NCBI GenBank assembly: GCA_002309575.1
Contig: DBXP01000004.1
Location: 1 to 64,000, forward strand
Direction of reading: 5' to 3'
Length of the DNA: 64,000 bases
Source of the DNA: a bacterium UBP6_UBA1209
Lineage (GTDB): Bacteria; UBP6; UBA1177
Shown here: piece by piece, positions 1-7,471 of the stretch
Numbering within the stretch: the first letter of the stretch is position 1
How the letters are laid out: each line of letters starts with the position of its first letter
Made by a program: the position numbers and the translations under genes
The notes under the pieces: model-generated
What the model saw: only the letters and a program-made list of their open reading frames with translations
What the model was told of the DNA's origin: nothing
Database searches by the model: none

Positions 1-117
1 ATCAAAAAGATCTCCATTTTCCTCGGTGACCAGGAAATCGCGGCAATCTGCAACGCTAAAATCGCGAAAGACAAGCTCAAACGCAAAGACGAACAGCAGT
101 TCGCGGAGGCGGTGTAA
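1..117 (+). CDS. atpD: V-type ATP synthase subunit D, C-terminal end (partial)
   Basis: Only the last 38 codons are in the window, ending in TAA just before the next ATG. The visible tail (IKKISIFLGDQEIAAICNAK and on) is Lys-rich and resembles the C-terminus of bacterial V-type subunit D, the central-stalk rotor subunit. The assignment rests mainly on context: subunit I follows with no gap and subunit K after it, as in other bacterial V-ATPase operons. The rest of the operon (A, B, E and others) presumably lies upstream. Confidence 0.7.
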   Translation: MKKISIFLGDQEIAAICNAKIAKDKLKRKDEQQFAEAV

Positions 118-2037
118 ATGATAAGTAAAATGCAAAAACTTCTGCTGGTCGGACCGCAGAAAAAGAAAGACGAAATCATTGAAAAGCTGCAGAAGGCGGG
201 TGTTGTCGAAGTCATGCCCTACAAAGGCAGAGAGTTTGCGACAGACGGGCGTTTGGTCACGACCGCAAAGGCAGACACTGCCCTTTCCGCGCTGAAACTT
301 GCCGACAAATACAATGTAGCGGCAGCAAACGCAAACCGCAAAACGAATCAGTTGGACTTCTCTGCTGCTGATGCTGCCGACAAGATCATCGAACTTGACG
401 CATCCCTCAAAAAGATCAGGGACGAGCTCGCGCTCCTTGGCAGCAAGATGAAAACAGTTGAGATGCTCGGCAATTTTTCGCTCAGCGATATCCGCAGCAT
501 CGAAGAAAGGGGCAAAATCAGAATACAGGTCTGGGAATCCGCTAAAAAGAGCGCGGACGAAATAAACTTTGAAGGTGTTCTCGCAGTTTTCAAGATCTAT
601 TCCGATTCCGCGAAAGAGATTTTCCTCACCTGCGCAAAAGATAAGGTAACTCTCAGAAAATGTTCGGAAATCGTTCTTGACGAAGATCATGAAAGTCTGA
701 AAAAGGCGATATCCGGGCTTACGGAAAGGCGTAACGAGACGGAATCTGCGATTTTCGACATTGCCTCCAAAAGGGAGGATCTTTATAAAAACTACCTTGC
801 GGAACTCGATAAGGTCAGCTTCAACCGCGCCGCAAAAGGGACCGTCAGCGAATTCGACGGCAGGATCTTCATGCTTCAGGCATGGTGCCCGAAATCGGAA
901 CTTGCGAATCTGAAAAAGACGTTCGAAAACGAATGTGCGGCTATAATCGAGATCGAACCTGAAAAGGACGAGACGATCCCGACGCTTATCGATTCAAAAC
1001 GGGCGGTCGACGAACTCGGACGCGACCTTGTCAACATCTACGACACGCCGGCTTACACCGACTGGGATCCGAGCTCGTGGGTATTTTTCTCGTTCGCGCT
1101 CTTCTTTGCGATGATCGTCGGTGACGGCGGCTACGGTATACTGCTGCTCGTCCTGATGATCGTTCTGAAGATAAGGATCAAAAATCCGGGGCCGTCGCTG
1201 AGGCGTTTCCTGAACCTTTCGATCGTCCTGACGGCGGCGACCGGTCTCTACGGGATCCTTACCGGCGGCATTTTCGGCTGGTTCCCGGAATCCGCTGAAG
1301 TGCCGATAGTTACGCTGTTCAAACAGCTTGATTTCATTAAAGAACTGCCCGTCAAGGACGGCAAGCCCGATACGACAAGCATAATGATGCAGATCTCGAT
1401 CCTGATCGGTATGGTCCACATCTGCCTGTCGCTCATTCTGAGGGGCTGCCGCGCACTCAAGGACGAGAGGAACTTCATCACTCCGCTCATCAATCTGACG
1501 TGGATCGCCGCGATCTGGTCATTCTTCTTCTGGTATGTCTTCGGCAACGGCGGAAGCACGAATTTCAACGCGTCCGACCCAGAGGCGCTGAGTCAGGGCG
1601 GACTTCTCGGTATCGAGATCTCAGCGGGGATCCTGGTTCTCCTGACGATAATCAAGAAGATCACCGAGGGCAGCCGCAATCCGATAGCGATCCTCATCGG
1701 CGGAGTTTTCGGGCTCTATGACGGCGTTCAGTTCTTCAGCGACATTTTGAGCTACATCCGTATCTTCGCGCTCGGACTTTCCGGTGCCCTGCTTGCCCAG
1801 ACCTTCAACAATCTGGCAGGTCAGGTGCTCGATCTGGGGGCTGTCGGTTACGTTTTTGCCCCGCTCATCGCAATTGCCGGTCACGCTCTGAACATCGCGC
1901 TCTGCCTCATGGGTGGCGTGATTCACGGACTCAGGCTCAATTTCCTTGAGTGGTACAGATGGTGTTTTGACGGAAGCGGCAGGAGATTCGCTCCGTTCAG
2001 GGATATGGTTGCAATTTATTCCAAAGGCAATGATTAA
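118..2037 (+). CDS. atpI: V-type ATP synthase subunit I
   Basis: 639 aa, normal length for the bacterial V/A-type I (a) subunit, which anchors the peripheral stalk and forms the ion half-channels beside the K ring. Residues 1 to about 320 are charged and helical (cytoplasmic); residues about 325-620 hold several hydrophobic segments. The conserved motif SYIRIFALGLSG sits at 545-556, and R548 matches the arginine that releases the ion from the ring. The ATG directly abuts the stop of subunit D, which implies coupled translation. The gene for subunit K follows 23 bp downstream. Confidence 0.95.
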   Translation: MISKMQKLLLVGPQKKKDEIIEKLQKAGVVEVMPYKGREFATDGRLVTTAKADTALSALKLADKYNVAAANANRKTNQLDFSAADAADKIIELDASLKKIRDELALLGSKMKTVEMLGNFSLSDIRSIEERGKIRIQVWESAKKSADEINFEGVLAVFKIYSDSAKEIFLTCAKDKVTLRKCSEIVLDEDHESLKKAISGLTERRNETESAIFDIASKREDLYKNYLAELDKVSFNRAAKGTVSEFDGRIFMLQAWCPKSELANLKKTFENECAAIIEIEPEKDETIPTLIDSKRAVDELGRDLVNIYDTPAYTDWDPSSWVFFSFALFFAMIVGDGGYGILLLVLMIVLKIRIKNPGPSLRRFLNLSIVLTAATGLYGILTGGIFGWFPESAEVPIVTLFKQLDFIKELPVKDGKPDTTSIMMQISILIGMVHICLSLILRGCRALKDERNFITPLINLTWIAAIWSFFFWYVFGNGGSTNFNASDPEALSQGGLLGIEISAGILVLLTIIKKITEGSRNPIAILIGGVFGLYDGVQFFSDILSYIRIFALGLSGALLAQTFNNLAGQVLDLGAVGYVFAPLIAIAGHALNIALCLMGGVIHGLRLNFLEWYRWCFDGSGRRFAPFRDMVAIYSKGND

Positions 2038-2060
2038 TAACTTTTGAAGAGGAGGAAAAA

Positions 2061-2483
2061 ATGGTATTTGGAAATTTCGGACCGGCTCTTTGTCTCGGTT
2101 TGGCAGCGGTAGGAAGCGCTGTCGGATGCGGCTTGGCAGGTATGGCGTCCCACGGTGCGATGGCAAAAGTCGAAGAGGGTCACGCAAAGTTCGTCGCTCT
2201 TTCGGCAATGCCTGCTTCACAGTCGATTTACGGCTTCGCGCTCATGATCATCCTTCAGGGTGCTTTGCAGAAAGGTGCCAATGATTTCGCTATCTTCGGC
2301 GTAGCTCTTGCTTGCGGTCTTGCATTCATGATCAGCGCGATTTTCCAGGGCAAAGCCTGCTCCAGCGCGATTCTCGCAGTCTCCAAGAAGCCGTCAGTAT
2401 TCGGTATGAGCTTCGCGGCGCCCGGTATCGTCGAGTCGTTCGCACTTTTCGCTCTCGTCGGCGGAATCATGATGGCTTCGTAA
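2061..2483 (+). CDS. atpK: V-type ATP synthase subunit K (membrane rotor ring)
   Basis: 140 aa, almost wholly hydrophobic, with four membrane helices arranged as two hairpins, as in NtpK-type rotor subunits. The ion-binding carboxylate is E125 (PGIVESFALF). Residues aligning with the Na+ ligands known for Enterococcus hirae NtpK are present: S53-Q54 with Y57 (MPASQSIYGF), Q96 (AIFQGK) and E125. This suggests a sodium-driven ring, which is an inference from the motif. A strong GAGGAGG ribosome site precedes the ATG. A terminator hairpin follows, so this is the last gene of the operon. Confidence 0.93.
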   Translation: MVFGNFGPALCLGLAAVGSAVGCGLAGMASHGAMAKVEEGHAKFVALSAMPASQSIYGFALMIILQGALQKGANDFAIFGVALACGLAFMISAIFQGKACSSAILAVSKKPSVFGMSFAAPGIVESFALFALVGGIMMAS

Positions 2484-2509
2484 ACCTTAACAACGGATTC
2501 ACTTTTTAA

Positions 2510-2536
2510 AGGGGGCTTTCGGGCCCTCTTTTTTTT
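2510..2536 (+). terminator. Rho-independent terminator after V-ATPase operon
   Basis: A 7-bp stem (AGGGGGC with GCCCTCT, one G-T pair) around a six-base loop is followed directly by eight T residues. It lies 27 bp after the atpK stop. Confidence 0.85.
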
Positions 2537-2587
2537 GACCTCATCCCCAACCCTTCTCCAGTGTGACGAAGGACTTTCTGTAGGAGC

Positions 2588-2604
2588 GCGGGCTGTTTGC
2601 CCGC
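2588..2604. repeat. GC-rich palindrome in repeat-like spacer
   Basis: GCGGGC-TGTTT-GCCCGC is a perfect 6-bp hairpin inside a spacer (2541-2615) whose wording (CATCCCCAACCCTTCTCC, GTAGGAGCGCGGGC) resembles interspersed palindromic repeats of many genomes. It lies between the V-ATPase terminator and the end of the PIN toxin gene. It has no T-tract, so it is not called a terminator. Confidence 0.5.
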
Positions 2605-2615
2605 ATAAGAAACCG

Positions 2616-2993
2616 TTACCACACAGTTTCTACGTCATATTTAGGAATGATCGTGTCGCGAGTGATTATCGTAAGATTTTCAGATTGAGCAATCGAAATC
2701 AAAAGCCTGTCAAACGGATCCCGATGAATGAAATCAAGCGATTTTGTGCGTTCAACATATTTGCTTTTTGTCGGCAACTTGATGAATCCTGCATTCTTGC
2801 ACAAATCTTCAAGTTCAAAAACAGTCAAATTATTGTCTAATTTCCCGAGTTTCTGCTTGATTGCAATTTCCCAGAAAGATGCCATGGAGTAGAAGCATTT
2901 TTCGCTTTCCATAATGGTTTTTGCATTTTGTGAAAGCTCTTTGTTGCCCTGTGCATACAAAAGGATCGCGTTGGTGTCGAGCAGATATTTCAT
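2616..2993 (-). CDS. vapC: PIN-domain ribonuclease toxin (VapC type)
   Basis: 125 aa. PIN domains are Mg-dependent RNases; as VapC toxins they cut RNA, often tRNA, when freed from their antitoxin. The four acidic residues of the active site are visible: D6 (LLDTNA), E42 (SFWEIAIKQKLGKL), D95 (HRDPFDRLL) and D113 (ITRDT). The ATG overlaps the stop of the antitoxin gene (TGATG), typical of a coupled toxin-antitoxin pair; a GTG one codon earlier is an alternative. The subfamily is the one usually paired with DUF2281 or Phd-like antitoxins. Confidence 0.88.
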   Translation of the reverse strand: MKYLLDTNAILLYAQGNKELSQNAKTIMESEKCFYSMASFWEIAIKQKLGKLDNNLTVFELEDLCKNAGFIKLPTKSKYVERTKSLDFIHRDPFDRLLISIAQSENLTIITRDTIIPKYDVETVW

Positions 2994-3199
2994 CACATAT
3001 ACTCCGCAAAATCTTCAACAGGCTCGTCAAAATCGGGAGCGATGTAAGATATCTTATCTTTTAATGCGCCGAAATATGATTTTTTTTCAGGTACAGCTTT
3101 CTCTTCATTGCGGGAAAGCAGAAAAAGAGCAAAATCATACAATTCCTTCTGCTCGGCTTCGCTCATTGTTTCATACATCCTCATAAGTGTTTCCGCCAT
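2993..3199 (-). CDS. Putative antitoxin of the PIN toxin (DUF2281-like)
   Basis: 68 aa using the ATG at 3199, which has GGAGGTG four bases upstream; a longer TTG-started reading lacks a ribosome site. The N-terminus is amphipathic and helical (ETMSEAEQKELYDFALFLLS), like the short DUF2281 proteins found with PIN toxins. The C-terminus is acidic and ends DEPVEDFAEYM, suitable for wrapping the toxin. No clear DNA-binding fold can be seen. Its role is inferred from gene order, overlap with the toxin and size. Confidence 0.75.
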   Translation of the reverse strand: MAETLMRMYETMSEAEQKELYDFALFLLSRNEEKAVPEKKSYFGALKDKISYIAPDFDEPVEDFAEYM

Positions 3200-3225
3200 A
3201 TCACACCTCCTCAAAAAAACTGCTG

Positions 3226-3253
3226 ATTATATCACAAAATCAAATATTTTCAA
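3226..3253 (-). promoter_or_regulatory. Promoter of the vapBC-like pair
   Basis: On the minus strand, TTGAAA (3253-3248) and a perfect TATAAT (3231-3226) are separated by 16 bp. A TG one base before the -10 makes it an extended -10. The -10 lies 26 bp upstream of the antitoxin ATG. Confidence 0.65.
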
Positions 3254-3318
3254 CCGATTTATTTGGGTCTTGCCGGAATGCGGGCGGATCGGCCTGCAAT
3301 TCCTGGCTCCACTTCTCG

Positions 3319-3377
3319 CCTCTCACTCTGGGAGAGGTGGCACAAAGTGCCGGAGAGGGCTACTGTCGCAAAGCGAC
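3319..3377. repeat. Cluster of three small palindromes (interspersed repeat)
   Basis: Three hairpins stand in a row: CCTCTC/GAGAGG (3319-3337), GGCAC-AAA-GTGCC (3339-3351) and GTCGC-AAA-GCGAC (3365-3377). The wording (GGGAGAGGTGGCACAAAGTG, CGGAGAGGGC) is typical of non-coding palindromic repeats scattered through many bacterial genomes. A longer reading of the downstream lipoprotein frame runs through this element, but nothing suggests that it is translated. Confidence 0.6.
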
Positions 3378-3418
3378 CAAAAGGGCTTCGGTTGCTGATC
3401 CTGACGTTGCACAAAAAC

Positions 3419-3446
3419 TTGCCTTAGATCTGAAACAACCTAAAAT
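3419..3446 (+). promoter_or_regulatory. Promoter of DUF1566 lipoprotein gene
   Basis: TTGCCT and TAAAAT are separated by 16 bp; the -10 ends 31 bp before the ATG at 3478. The same layout and nearly the same bases recur at 4239-4266 before the 30-codon remnant. Confidence 0.45.
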
Positions 3447-3477
3447 ACTACTGTTTTTCGGGGTCTTGGAGATAAGA

Positions 3478-4230
3478 ATGAAGAAATTTTTAGTCGTTTT
3501 TGCGGTTCTCGCAGTTTTGATTTTTGTTGTAAGCTGTGGCGGCGGTTCAAAAACCAACGACACAACCGGCACTGGCGACACTGTAACTGATGAAGACGCA
3601 GTTGGCGACACTGTAACTGATGAAGACGCAGTTGGCGACACCGTAACTGATGAAGACGCAGTTGGCGACACCGTAACTGATGAAGACGCAGTTGATACAA
3701 TTCCGGCGAACCTTCCCGAATGCAGTCCGACAAGCGAGACTCCGTGCTATGATTCGTCAAGCGAACTTATTTGGTCAAAAAAAGCAGATGACGAGATGGA
3801 ACATTATGATGCTGAATTATATTGCGAAAGTTATTCCGAAGCCGGATTAAGCGGATGGCGCTTGCCTAACATTGATGAATTAAAAACGCTTCTTATATGG
3901 AGCAAAGCTGATTCCTGTAAAGTGTCTGAAGAAAACCGCTGTTGTCATTATCATTGTTGGAGCTGCGGAAGCTGTACGGAGGAAGGGAACAACTGTTCGC
4001 AAGTGTTAACTCTTTACGATGACGGAAGATACAGCAAATTAGGCGATATCGGTTTTTTCTGGTCTTCTTCATCAGTATGGCCTTCTTCTATTCTTCGCTC
4101 AGATGATGATGATTTCGTTTATTGTGAATTTTGCGAGGACGCATGGGGCGTATCTTTCAGTAGCGGAGGAGTGTTTCATATCAACATGGAGTTATATAAC
4201 TCAGTCCGCTGTGTCCGCAATGCTGATTAG
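3478..4230 (+). CDS. Lcl/DUF1566-domain lipoprotein with 10-residue tandem repeats
   Basis: 250 aa from the ATG at 3478; the open frame runs further upstream, but only this start gives a signal peptide. It has a lipobox ending VVSCGGGS (lipidated C20), then four copies of a 10-residue acidic repeat (GDTVTDEDA-), then a Cys-rich DUF1566 domain with the signature SGWRLPNIDELKTLL, FWSSS and VRCVRN at the end. It is likely an outer-membrane or surface lipoprotein; ligand unknown. It is paralogous to the genes at 10034 and 13684. Confidence 0.85.
   Translation: MKKFLVVFAVLAVLIFVVSCGGGSKTNDTTGTGDTVTDEDAVGDTVTDEDAVGDTVTDEDAVGDTVTDEDAVDTIPANLPECSPTSETPCYDSSSELIWSKKADDEMEHYDAELYCESYSEAGLSGWRLPNIDELKTLLIWSKADSCKVSEENRCCHYHCWSCGSCTEEGNNCSQVLTLYDDGRYSKLGDIGFFWSSSSVWPSSILRSDDDDFVYCEFCEDAWGVSFSSGGVFHINMELYNSVRCVRNAD
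3571..3690 (+). repeat. Four tandem 30-bp repeats within lipoprotein gene
   Basis: Four head-to-tail 30-bp units (GGCGACACTGTAACTGATGA core) differ only by a C/T change and by the first three bases of unit 1. Being a multiple of three, copy changes would keep frame and only alter the length of the acidic linker after the lipid anchor. Confidence 0.95.
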
Positions 4231-4238
4231 CACATCAC

Positions 4239-4266
4239 TTGCTGTTTCAGCAATTTTCCCTAAAAT
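4239..4266 (+). promoter_or_regulatory. Promoter before lipoprotein remnant and folP operon
   Basis: TTGCTG and TAAAAT with 16-bp spacing; the -10 ends 31 bp before the ATG at 4298, exactly as in the lipoprotein promoter at 3419-3446. It is the nearest promoter-like site to folP. Confidence 0.45.
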
Positions 4267-4297
4267 ATCGCGTGTTTTGAAAAGCGTTGGAGTTAAA

Positions 4298-4390
4298 ATG
4301 AAGAAATTTTGTTTGATTTTCGTGCTTTGCACAGTGTTTTTCTCGGCTTTGTGCGATGATCCTTTGAAGTTATTTCGGAGTAGGATTTGA
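4298..4390 (+). pseudogene. Truncated lipoprotein signal-peptide remnant (30 codons)
   Basis: Encodes MKKFCLIFVLCTVFFSALCD and then ten more residues before TGA. The leader, the ribosome site (GGAG) and the first codons closely follow those of the lipoprotein at 3478, but no mature domain follows. It looks like a lipoprotein gene cut short, whose promoter and 5' end now sit directly before folP (its stop overlaps the folP TTG). It could alternatively be a short leader peptide or small lipoprotein. Confidence 0.45.
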
Positions 4391-5580
4391 AGATTTATCC
4401 TTACGACATTCAGGACGGCGGTTATGCCGAGGCTGTGAAAAAAATCGGTGTCTCCGAGTGCGGTGCGGCGATAATGAAGGACCGTTTTGCCATTTCGACC
4501 TTTCTTGTGACGGACATTTCGACTCCGGCGGCAAACGTCGTGAAGCAGCAGCTCCTTTCGCTTGGCGGCGAGGCGGCTGTTCCGGCTCACGCGATCGACT
4601 GCAGCAAGCCTAAAAGCTCCTTCTTTTTTTCGCTTCGGCGCGATCTTTGCGGCGTTCTTGCAAAAAGGCTCAGGCTTCAATACTGGAAGTTGCCTCAAGT
4701 TGCGGAATTTATTGAAAAATTCAACAGGCTTCGCGCCCCGTGGTTCTCTTTTTCGTTCGAGGGGATCGATACGACGCGGCCGAATCTGATGGGTATAATC
4801 AACGTGACGCCCGATTCGTTTTCCGACGGCGGAAGCTATGCCTCAGTCGACGATGTTCTAAAGAGGGTAGCGTGGATGGCCGGAAACGGTGTCGATATCG
4901 TCGATGTCGGCGGTGAGTCGACCCGTCCGGGGGCAGCTTTTGTCGATGCAGAGACCGAGATAGGGCGGACTGTGCCGGTGATCAGGGCGATCGCCGAAAA
5001 CTTTCCGAAGCTTACGATCTCGATCGACACGAGAAAATCCGAGGTGGCTTCTCAGGCGGCAAAGGCGGGGGCGAAAATCATCAACGATGTAAGCGGTCTG
5101 CGTTATGACCCGAAGATGCCCGATCTCTGCTGCGATCTCGACCTGCCGGTAATAATCGGTCATACTCCGGGCGATGCGGATGATCTCCACGGGAAGTGCG
5201 AATATCGCGACGTTGCGATGGAAGTCGCTGATTTTCTTAATGAATCCAAAGAGCTGCTTTTGTCGAAAGGATATGACGAAAAGAAGATAATCGTTGATCC
5301 CGGCTTCGGTTTCGGCAAAAACACAGAGCACAACCTGGAGCTTCTGAACCATTTCGAGATGCTGTTCGCCTGCACGTCGCCGGTGGCGGTAGGCGTGAGC
5401 AGAAAACGTTTCATCGGTGCAGTCACCGGACGCGAAAATATTTCGGAAAGAGTTGCAGGAACGCTCGCTGTAAATATGATTGCGCTTGAAAAGGGCGCAG
5501 CGGTGATCCGTGTCCACGATGTCGCCGAGGCGGCCGACTGTTTAAAAATTTTTAACGCTTTGAAGGAGCTGAAATGCTGA
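4387..5580 (+). CDS. folP: Dihydropteroate synthase with N-terminal extension
   Basis: 397 aa. Condenses p-aminobenzoate with dihydropterin pyrophosphate in folate synthesis. The core begins near residue 130 with NLMGIINVTPDSFSDGG, followed by VDVGGESTRPGA, SIDTRKSEVA, NDVSGLR and the late SRKRFIGAVTGR, all hallmark segments. The first ~125 residues are an extra domain of unknown role, present in some bacterial FolP proteins. The start is TTG with CGGAG upstream and overlaps the remnant's stop. The gene overlaps cdaA at its end (ATGCTGA), so the two are coupled. Confidence 0.95.
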   Translation: MKIYPYDIQDGGYAEAVKKIGVSECGAAIMKDRFAISTFLVTDISTPAANVVKQQLLSLGGEAAVPAHAIDCSKPKSSFFFSLRRDLCGVLAKRLRLQYWKLPQVAEFIEKFNRLRAPWFSFSFEGIDTTRPNLMGIINVTPDSFSDGGSYASVDDVLKRVAWMAGNGVDIVDVGGESTRPGAAFVDAETEIGRTVPVIRAIAENFPKLTISIDTRKSEVASQAAKAGAKIINDVSGLRYDPKMPDLCCDLDLPVIIGHTPGDADDLHGKCEYRDVAMEVADFLNESKELLLSKGYDEKKIIVDPGFGFGKNTEHNLELLNHFEMLFACTSPVAVGVSRKRFIGAVTGRENISERVAGTLAVNMIALEKGAAVIRVHDVAEAADCLKIFNALKELKC

Positions 5581-6383
5581 ACTTTCTGGATATTTCCGGC
5601 ATCTCTTTTGACAGTTTGACCGCCCTTGATTTTTTGCGGGGAACGGTCGATTTTATAATCACGTTTCTCCTTTTTTATCTCTTTTTCGTGGCGGTGAAGA
5701 GCATAAAAACGCAGAAGATCACTGCTGGTTTCGCATTCCTGGTGATCATTCTCTGGCTGTCGTACTACTTGAAGTTCAGGACCCTGGGCTTTATTTTCGG
5801 CTCGGAATTCCGCTATGCCCTTCTTGTGCTTCTGATCATCTTCCGCGAAGAGGTGCGGCGGATGTTTCTCACGATTTCGTCGATAAATCTCTTCAACAGT
5901 TTCGAGCAGGATGAAGATGTCAACGTTATCAAGGAGCTGGCTGACGCGCTCGATTACATGGCGTCGGTCCGCGAAGGCGCTCTGGTCGTGATCCTGCCGA
6001 AAAGCGGAAGGAGCAGGACAGCAGAGAACGATGCGAATATCGGAACGATCGCCGACGGAACGGTCGTCGACGGCCTGGTTACGGATCAGCTTCTCAGAAC
6101 GATCTTCTTCAAGAACTCGCCTCTGCATGACGGCGCTGTAATAATTGAAAACAAGAGGATCACGAGGGCTTCGGTCTTCTTTTCTCTCAGCACGAACCCG
6201 AATATAGACCCGAACTTCGGTACGAGGCACCGTGCGGCTTACGGTATCAGCGAAAAGGTCCAGGATGCGATAGTTCTGGTCGTCAGCGAGGAGCGCGGCG
6301 AGATCTCGCTTCTTCAGGGCGGCAGGATCACCCGAGACTTGAACAAGGACGCTCTCAAAGAGCAGCTGAAGAACAGGATTTAG
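5574..6383 (+). CDS. cdaA: Diadenylate cyclase CdaA (c-di-AMP synthase)
   Basis: 269 aa. Membrane-bound enzyme joining two ATP into cyclic di-AMP, a signal controlling osmolyte, potassium and cell-wall balance. Hydrophobic segments fill residues ~15-100, then a DAC (DisA_N) domain follows with SPLHDGAVII (about 180-190) and the GTRHRAAYGISE motif (about 215-226), both needed for catalysis. It sits between folP and a YbbR-domain gene, the usual regulatory partner. Confidence 0.96.
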   Translation: MLNFLDISGISFDSLTALDFLRGTVDFIITFLLFYLFFVAVKSIKTQKITAGFAFLVIILWLSYYLKFRTLGFIFGSEFRYALLVLLIIFREEVRRMFLTISSINLFNSFEQDEDVNVIKELADALDYMASVREGALVVILPKSGRSRTAENDANIGTIADGTVVDGLVTDQLLRTIFFKNSPLHDGAVIIENKRITRASVFFSLSTNPNIDPNFGTRHRAAYGISEKVQDAIVLVVSEERGEISLLQGGRITRDLNKDALKEQLKNRI

Positions 6384-6392
6384 GAGGTTGCC

Positions 6393-6938
6393 ATGAAGAG
6401 AAACCGCGACAGTCTGGTAAAGTTTTTTTTCACACACAACGCCCTCCAGAAGTTTATGGCGCTGCTCTGCACGCTTGTTGTCTTCCTGACAGCGCTTCAC
6501 AATGAACTGAGCGAAAAGGCGGCTGCTGACGAGCGGGCGAAAAGAGAGATGGAGGCAGCGGCGCTGGCATCTCCTGCGGATGCGGTCGAAAAGGAGGTCG
6601 ACGTCGCACTGGCGGTCGACGGGGCTCTCCCGGAAGGCTTCCGCATCACATCGTTCGAGACGCTTCCCGGCAGGGTGGTGATCGCCGGCTCGCCGGCAAG
6701 ACTTGAGGAGATCGAGTCGATCAGCACAAAAGCGGTCGATCTCTCCGGTATAACGCAGAGCATGAAAATCAATGTCGAGCTGGAAGTGCCTGAATTTATC
6801 AGGGTCAAAGACAGTCTCAGCGTGGTCGTGGCGTCAATAAATATAGCCAAGGTAGAGTCTCTTGACGCGGAACTTCCGGAAAATCCGGAGGCTGAAGGGG
6901 ATAAAGAAAAGACGAAGCCGGCGGAGCAGGGCAGATGA
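6393..6938 (+). CDS. cdaR: YbbR-domain CdaA regulator (CdaR-like)
   Basis: 181 aa. One membrane segment (FMALLCTLVVFLTAL, about 25-40) leads into an extracytoplasmic YbbR-like beta domain (PGRVVIAGSPARLEEIESIS, then ITQSMKINVELEVP) and a charged tail. Family members bind CdaA in the membrane and tune its activity. It is short: only a single YbbR repeat, against three or four in Firmicutes CdaR. It is preceded by AGGAGG and overlaps cysC by four bases. The usual third gene, glmM, is absent here. Confidence 0.8.
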   Translation: MKRNRDSLVKFFFTHNALQKFMALLCTLVVFLTALHNELSEKAAADERAKREMEAAALASPADAVEKEVDVALAVDGALPEGFRITSFETLPGRVVIAGSPARLEEIESISTKAVDLSGITQSMKINVELEVPEFIRVKDSLSVVVASINIAKVESLDAELPENPEAEGDKEKTKPAEQGR

Positions 6939-7465
6939 CAGGCGGAAGCGGCTGCGTCATTTGGTTTACCGGGCTTTCGGGGGCCGGCAAAAGCACGCTG
7001 GCAGAGGCTCTCGGCGGGTATATCCGTTCTCGTGGAGAGAAAGTCGAGCTGCTTGACGGGGACATTGTCCGGAAGGTCTTCCCGCAGACGGGTTTCTCGA
7101 AAAAGGAGCGCGACGAGCACATCCGGCGCATGGGTTACCTGGCTTCGATACTCGAGCGGAACGGTGTTTTCGTGATAGCGTCGTTTATTTCGCCGTACCG
7201 TGAATCGCGGGATTTTGTCCGCGGTCTTTGCAAAAATTTTGTCGAGGTTTACGTCTCGACTTCGCTTGCTGAGTGCGAAAAACGCGATGTCAAGGGGCTT
7301 TACAGGCGTGCAAGGGCAGGTGAGATCAGCTCGTTTACCGGGATCGACGATCCTTACGAGGTCCCGCCGAGTCCTGAAATCACGATCGACACAGCCGGCG
7401 AGAGTGTTGAAGAATCATTGGAAAGTCTAGTCAACAAGTTGAAATCATTAAATATTTTGGAGTAA
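6935..7465 (+). CDS. cysC: Adenylylsulfate kinase
   Basis: 176 aa, a typical stand-alone APS kinase that phosphorylates adenylylsulfate to PAPS. The Walker A loop GLSGAGKST lies at about residues 11-19. DGDIVRKVFP, the SKKERDEHIRRMGYL segment and SFISPYRESRDFVR are characteristic. No cysD, cysN or sulfate uptake genes lie nearby, so PAPS may serve sulfation rather than assimilation; this is a guess. It overlaps cdaR (ATGA) and is followed by mtaD after six bases. Confidence 0.93.
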   Translation: MTGGSGCVIWFTGLSGAGKSTLAEALGGYIRSRGEKVELLDGDIVRKVFPQTGFSKKERDEHIRRMGYLASILERNGVFVIASFISPYRESRDFVRGLCKNFVEVYVSTSLAECEKRDVKGLYRRARAGEISSFTGIDDPYEVPPSPEITIDTAGESVEESLESLVNKLKSLNILE

Positions 7466-7471
7466 ATTCAA

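Noticed and set aside
3187..3477. Upstream extension of the lipoprotein frame at 3478
   Set aside because: It would run through palindromic repeats and bury the signal peptide inside the protein.
3571..3690. 30-bp repeats as CRISPR
   Set aside because: They are coding, contiguous and without spacers.
5160..6500. Minus-strand frame of 446 codons over folP and cdaA
   Set aside because: Shadow of two clear genes; no recognisable domain.
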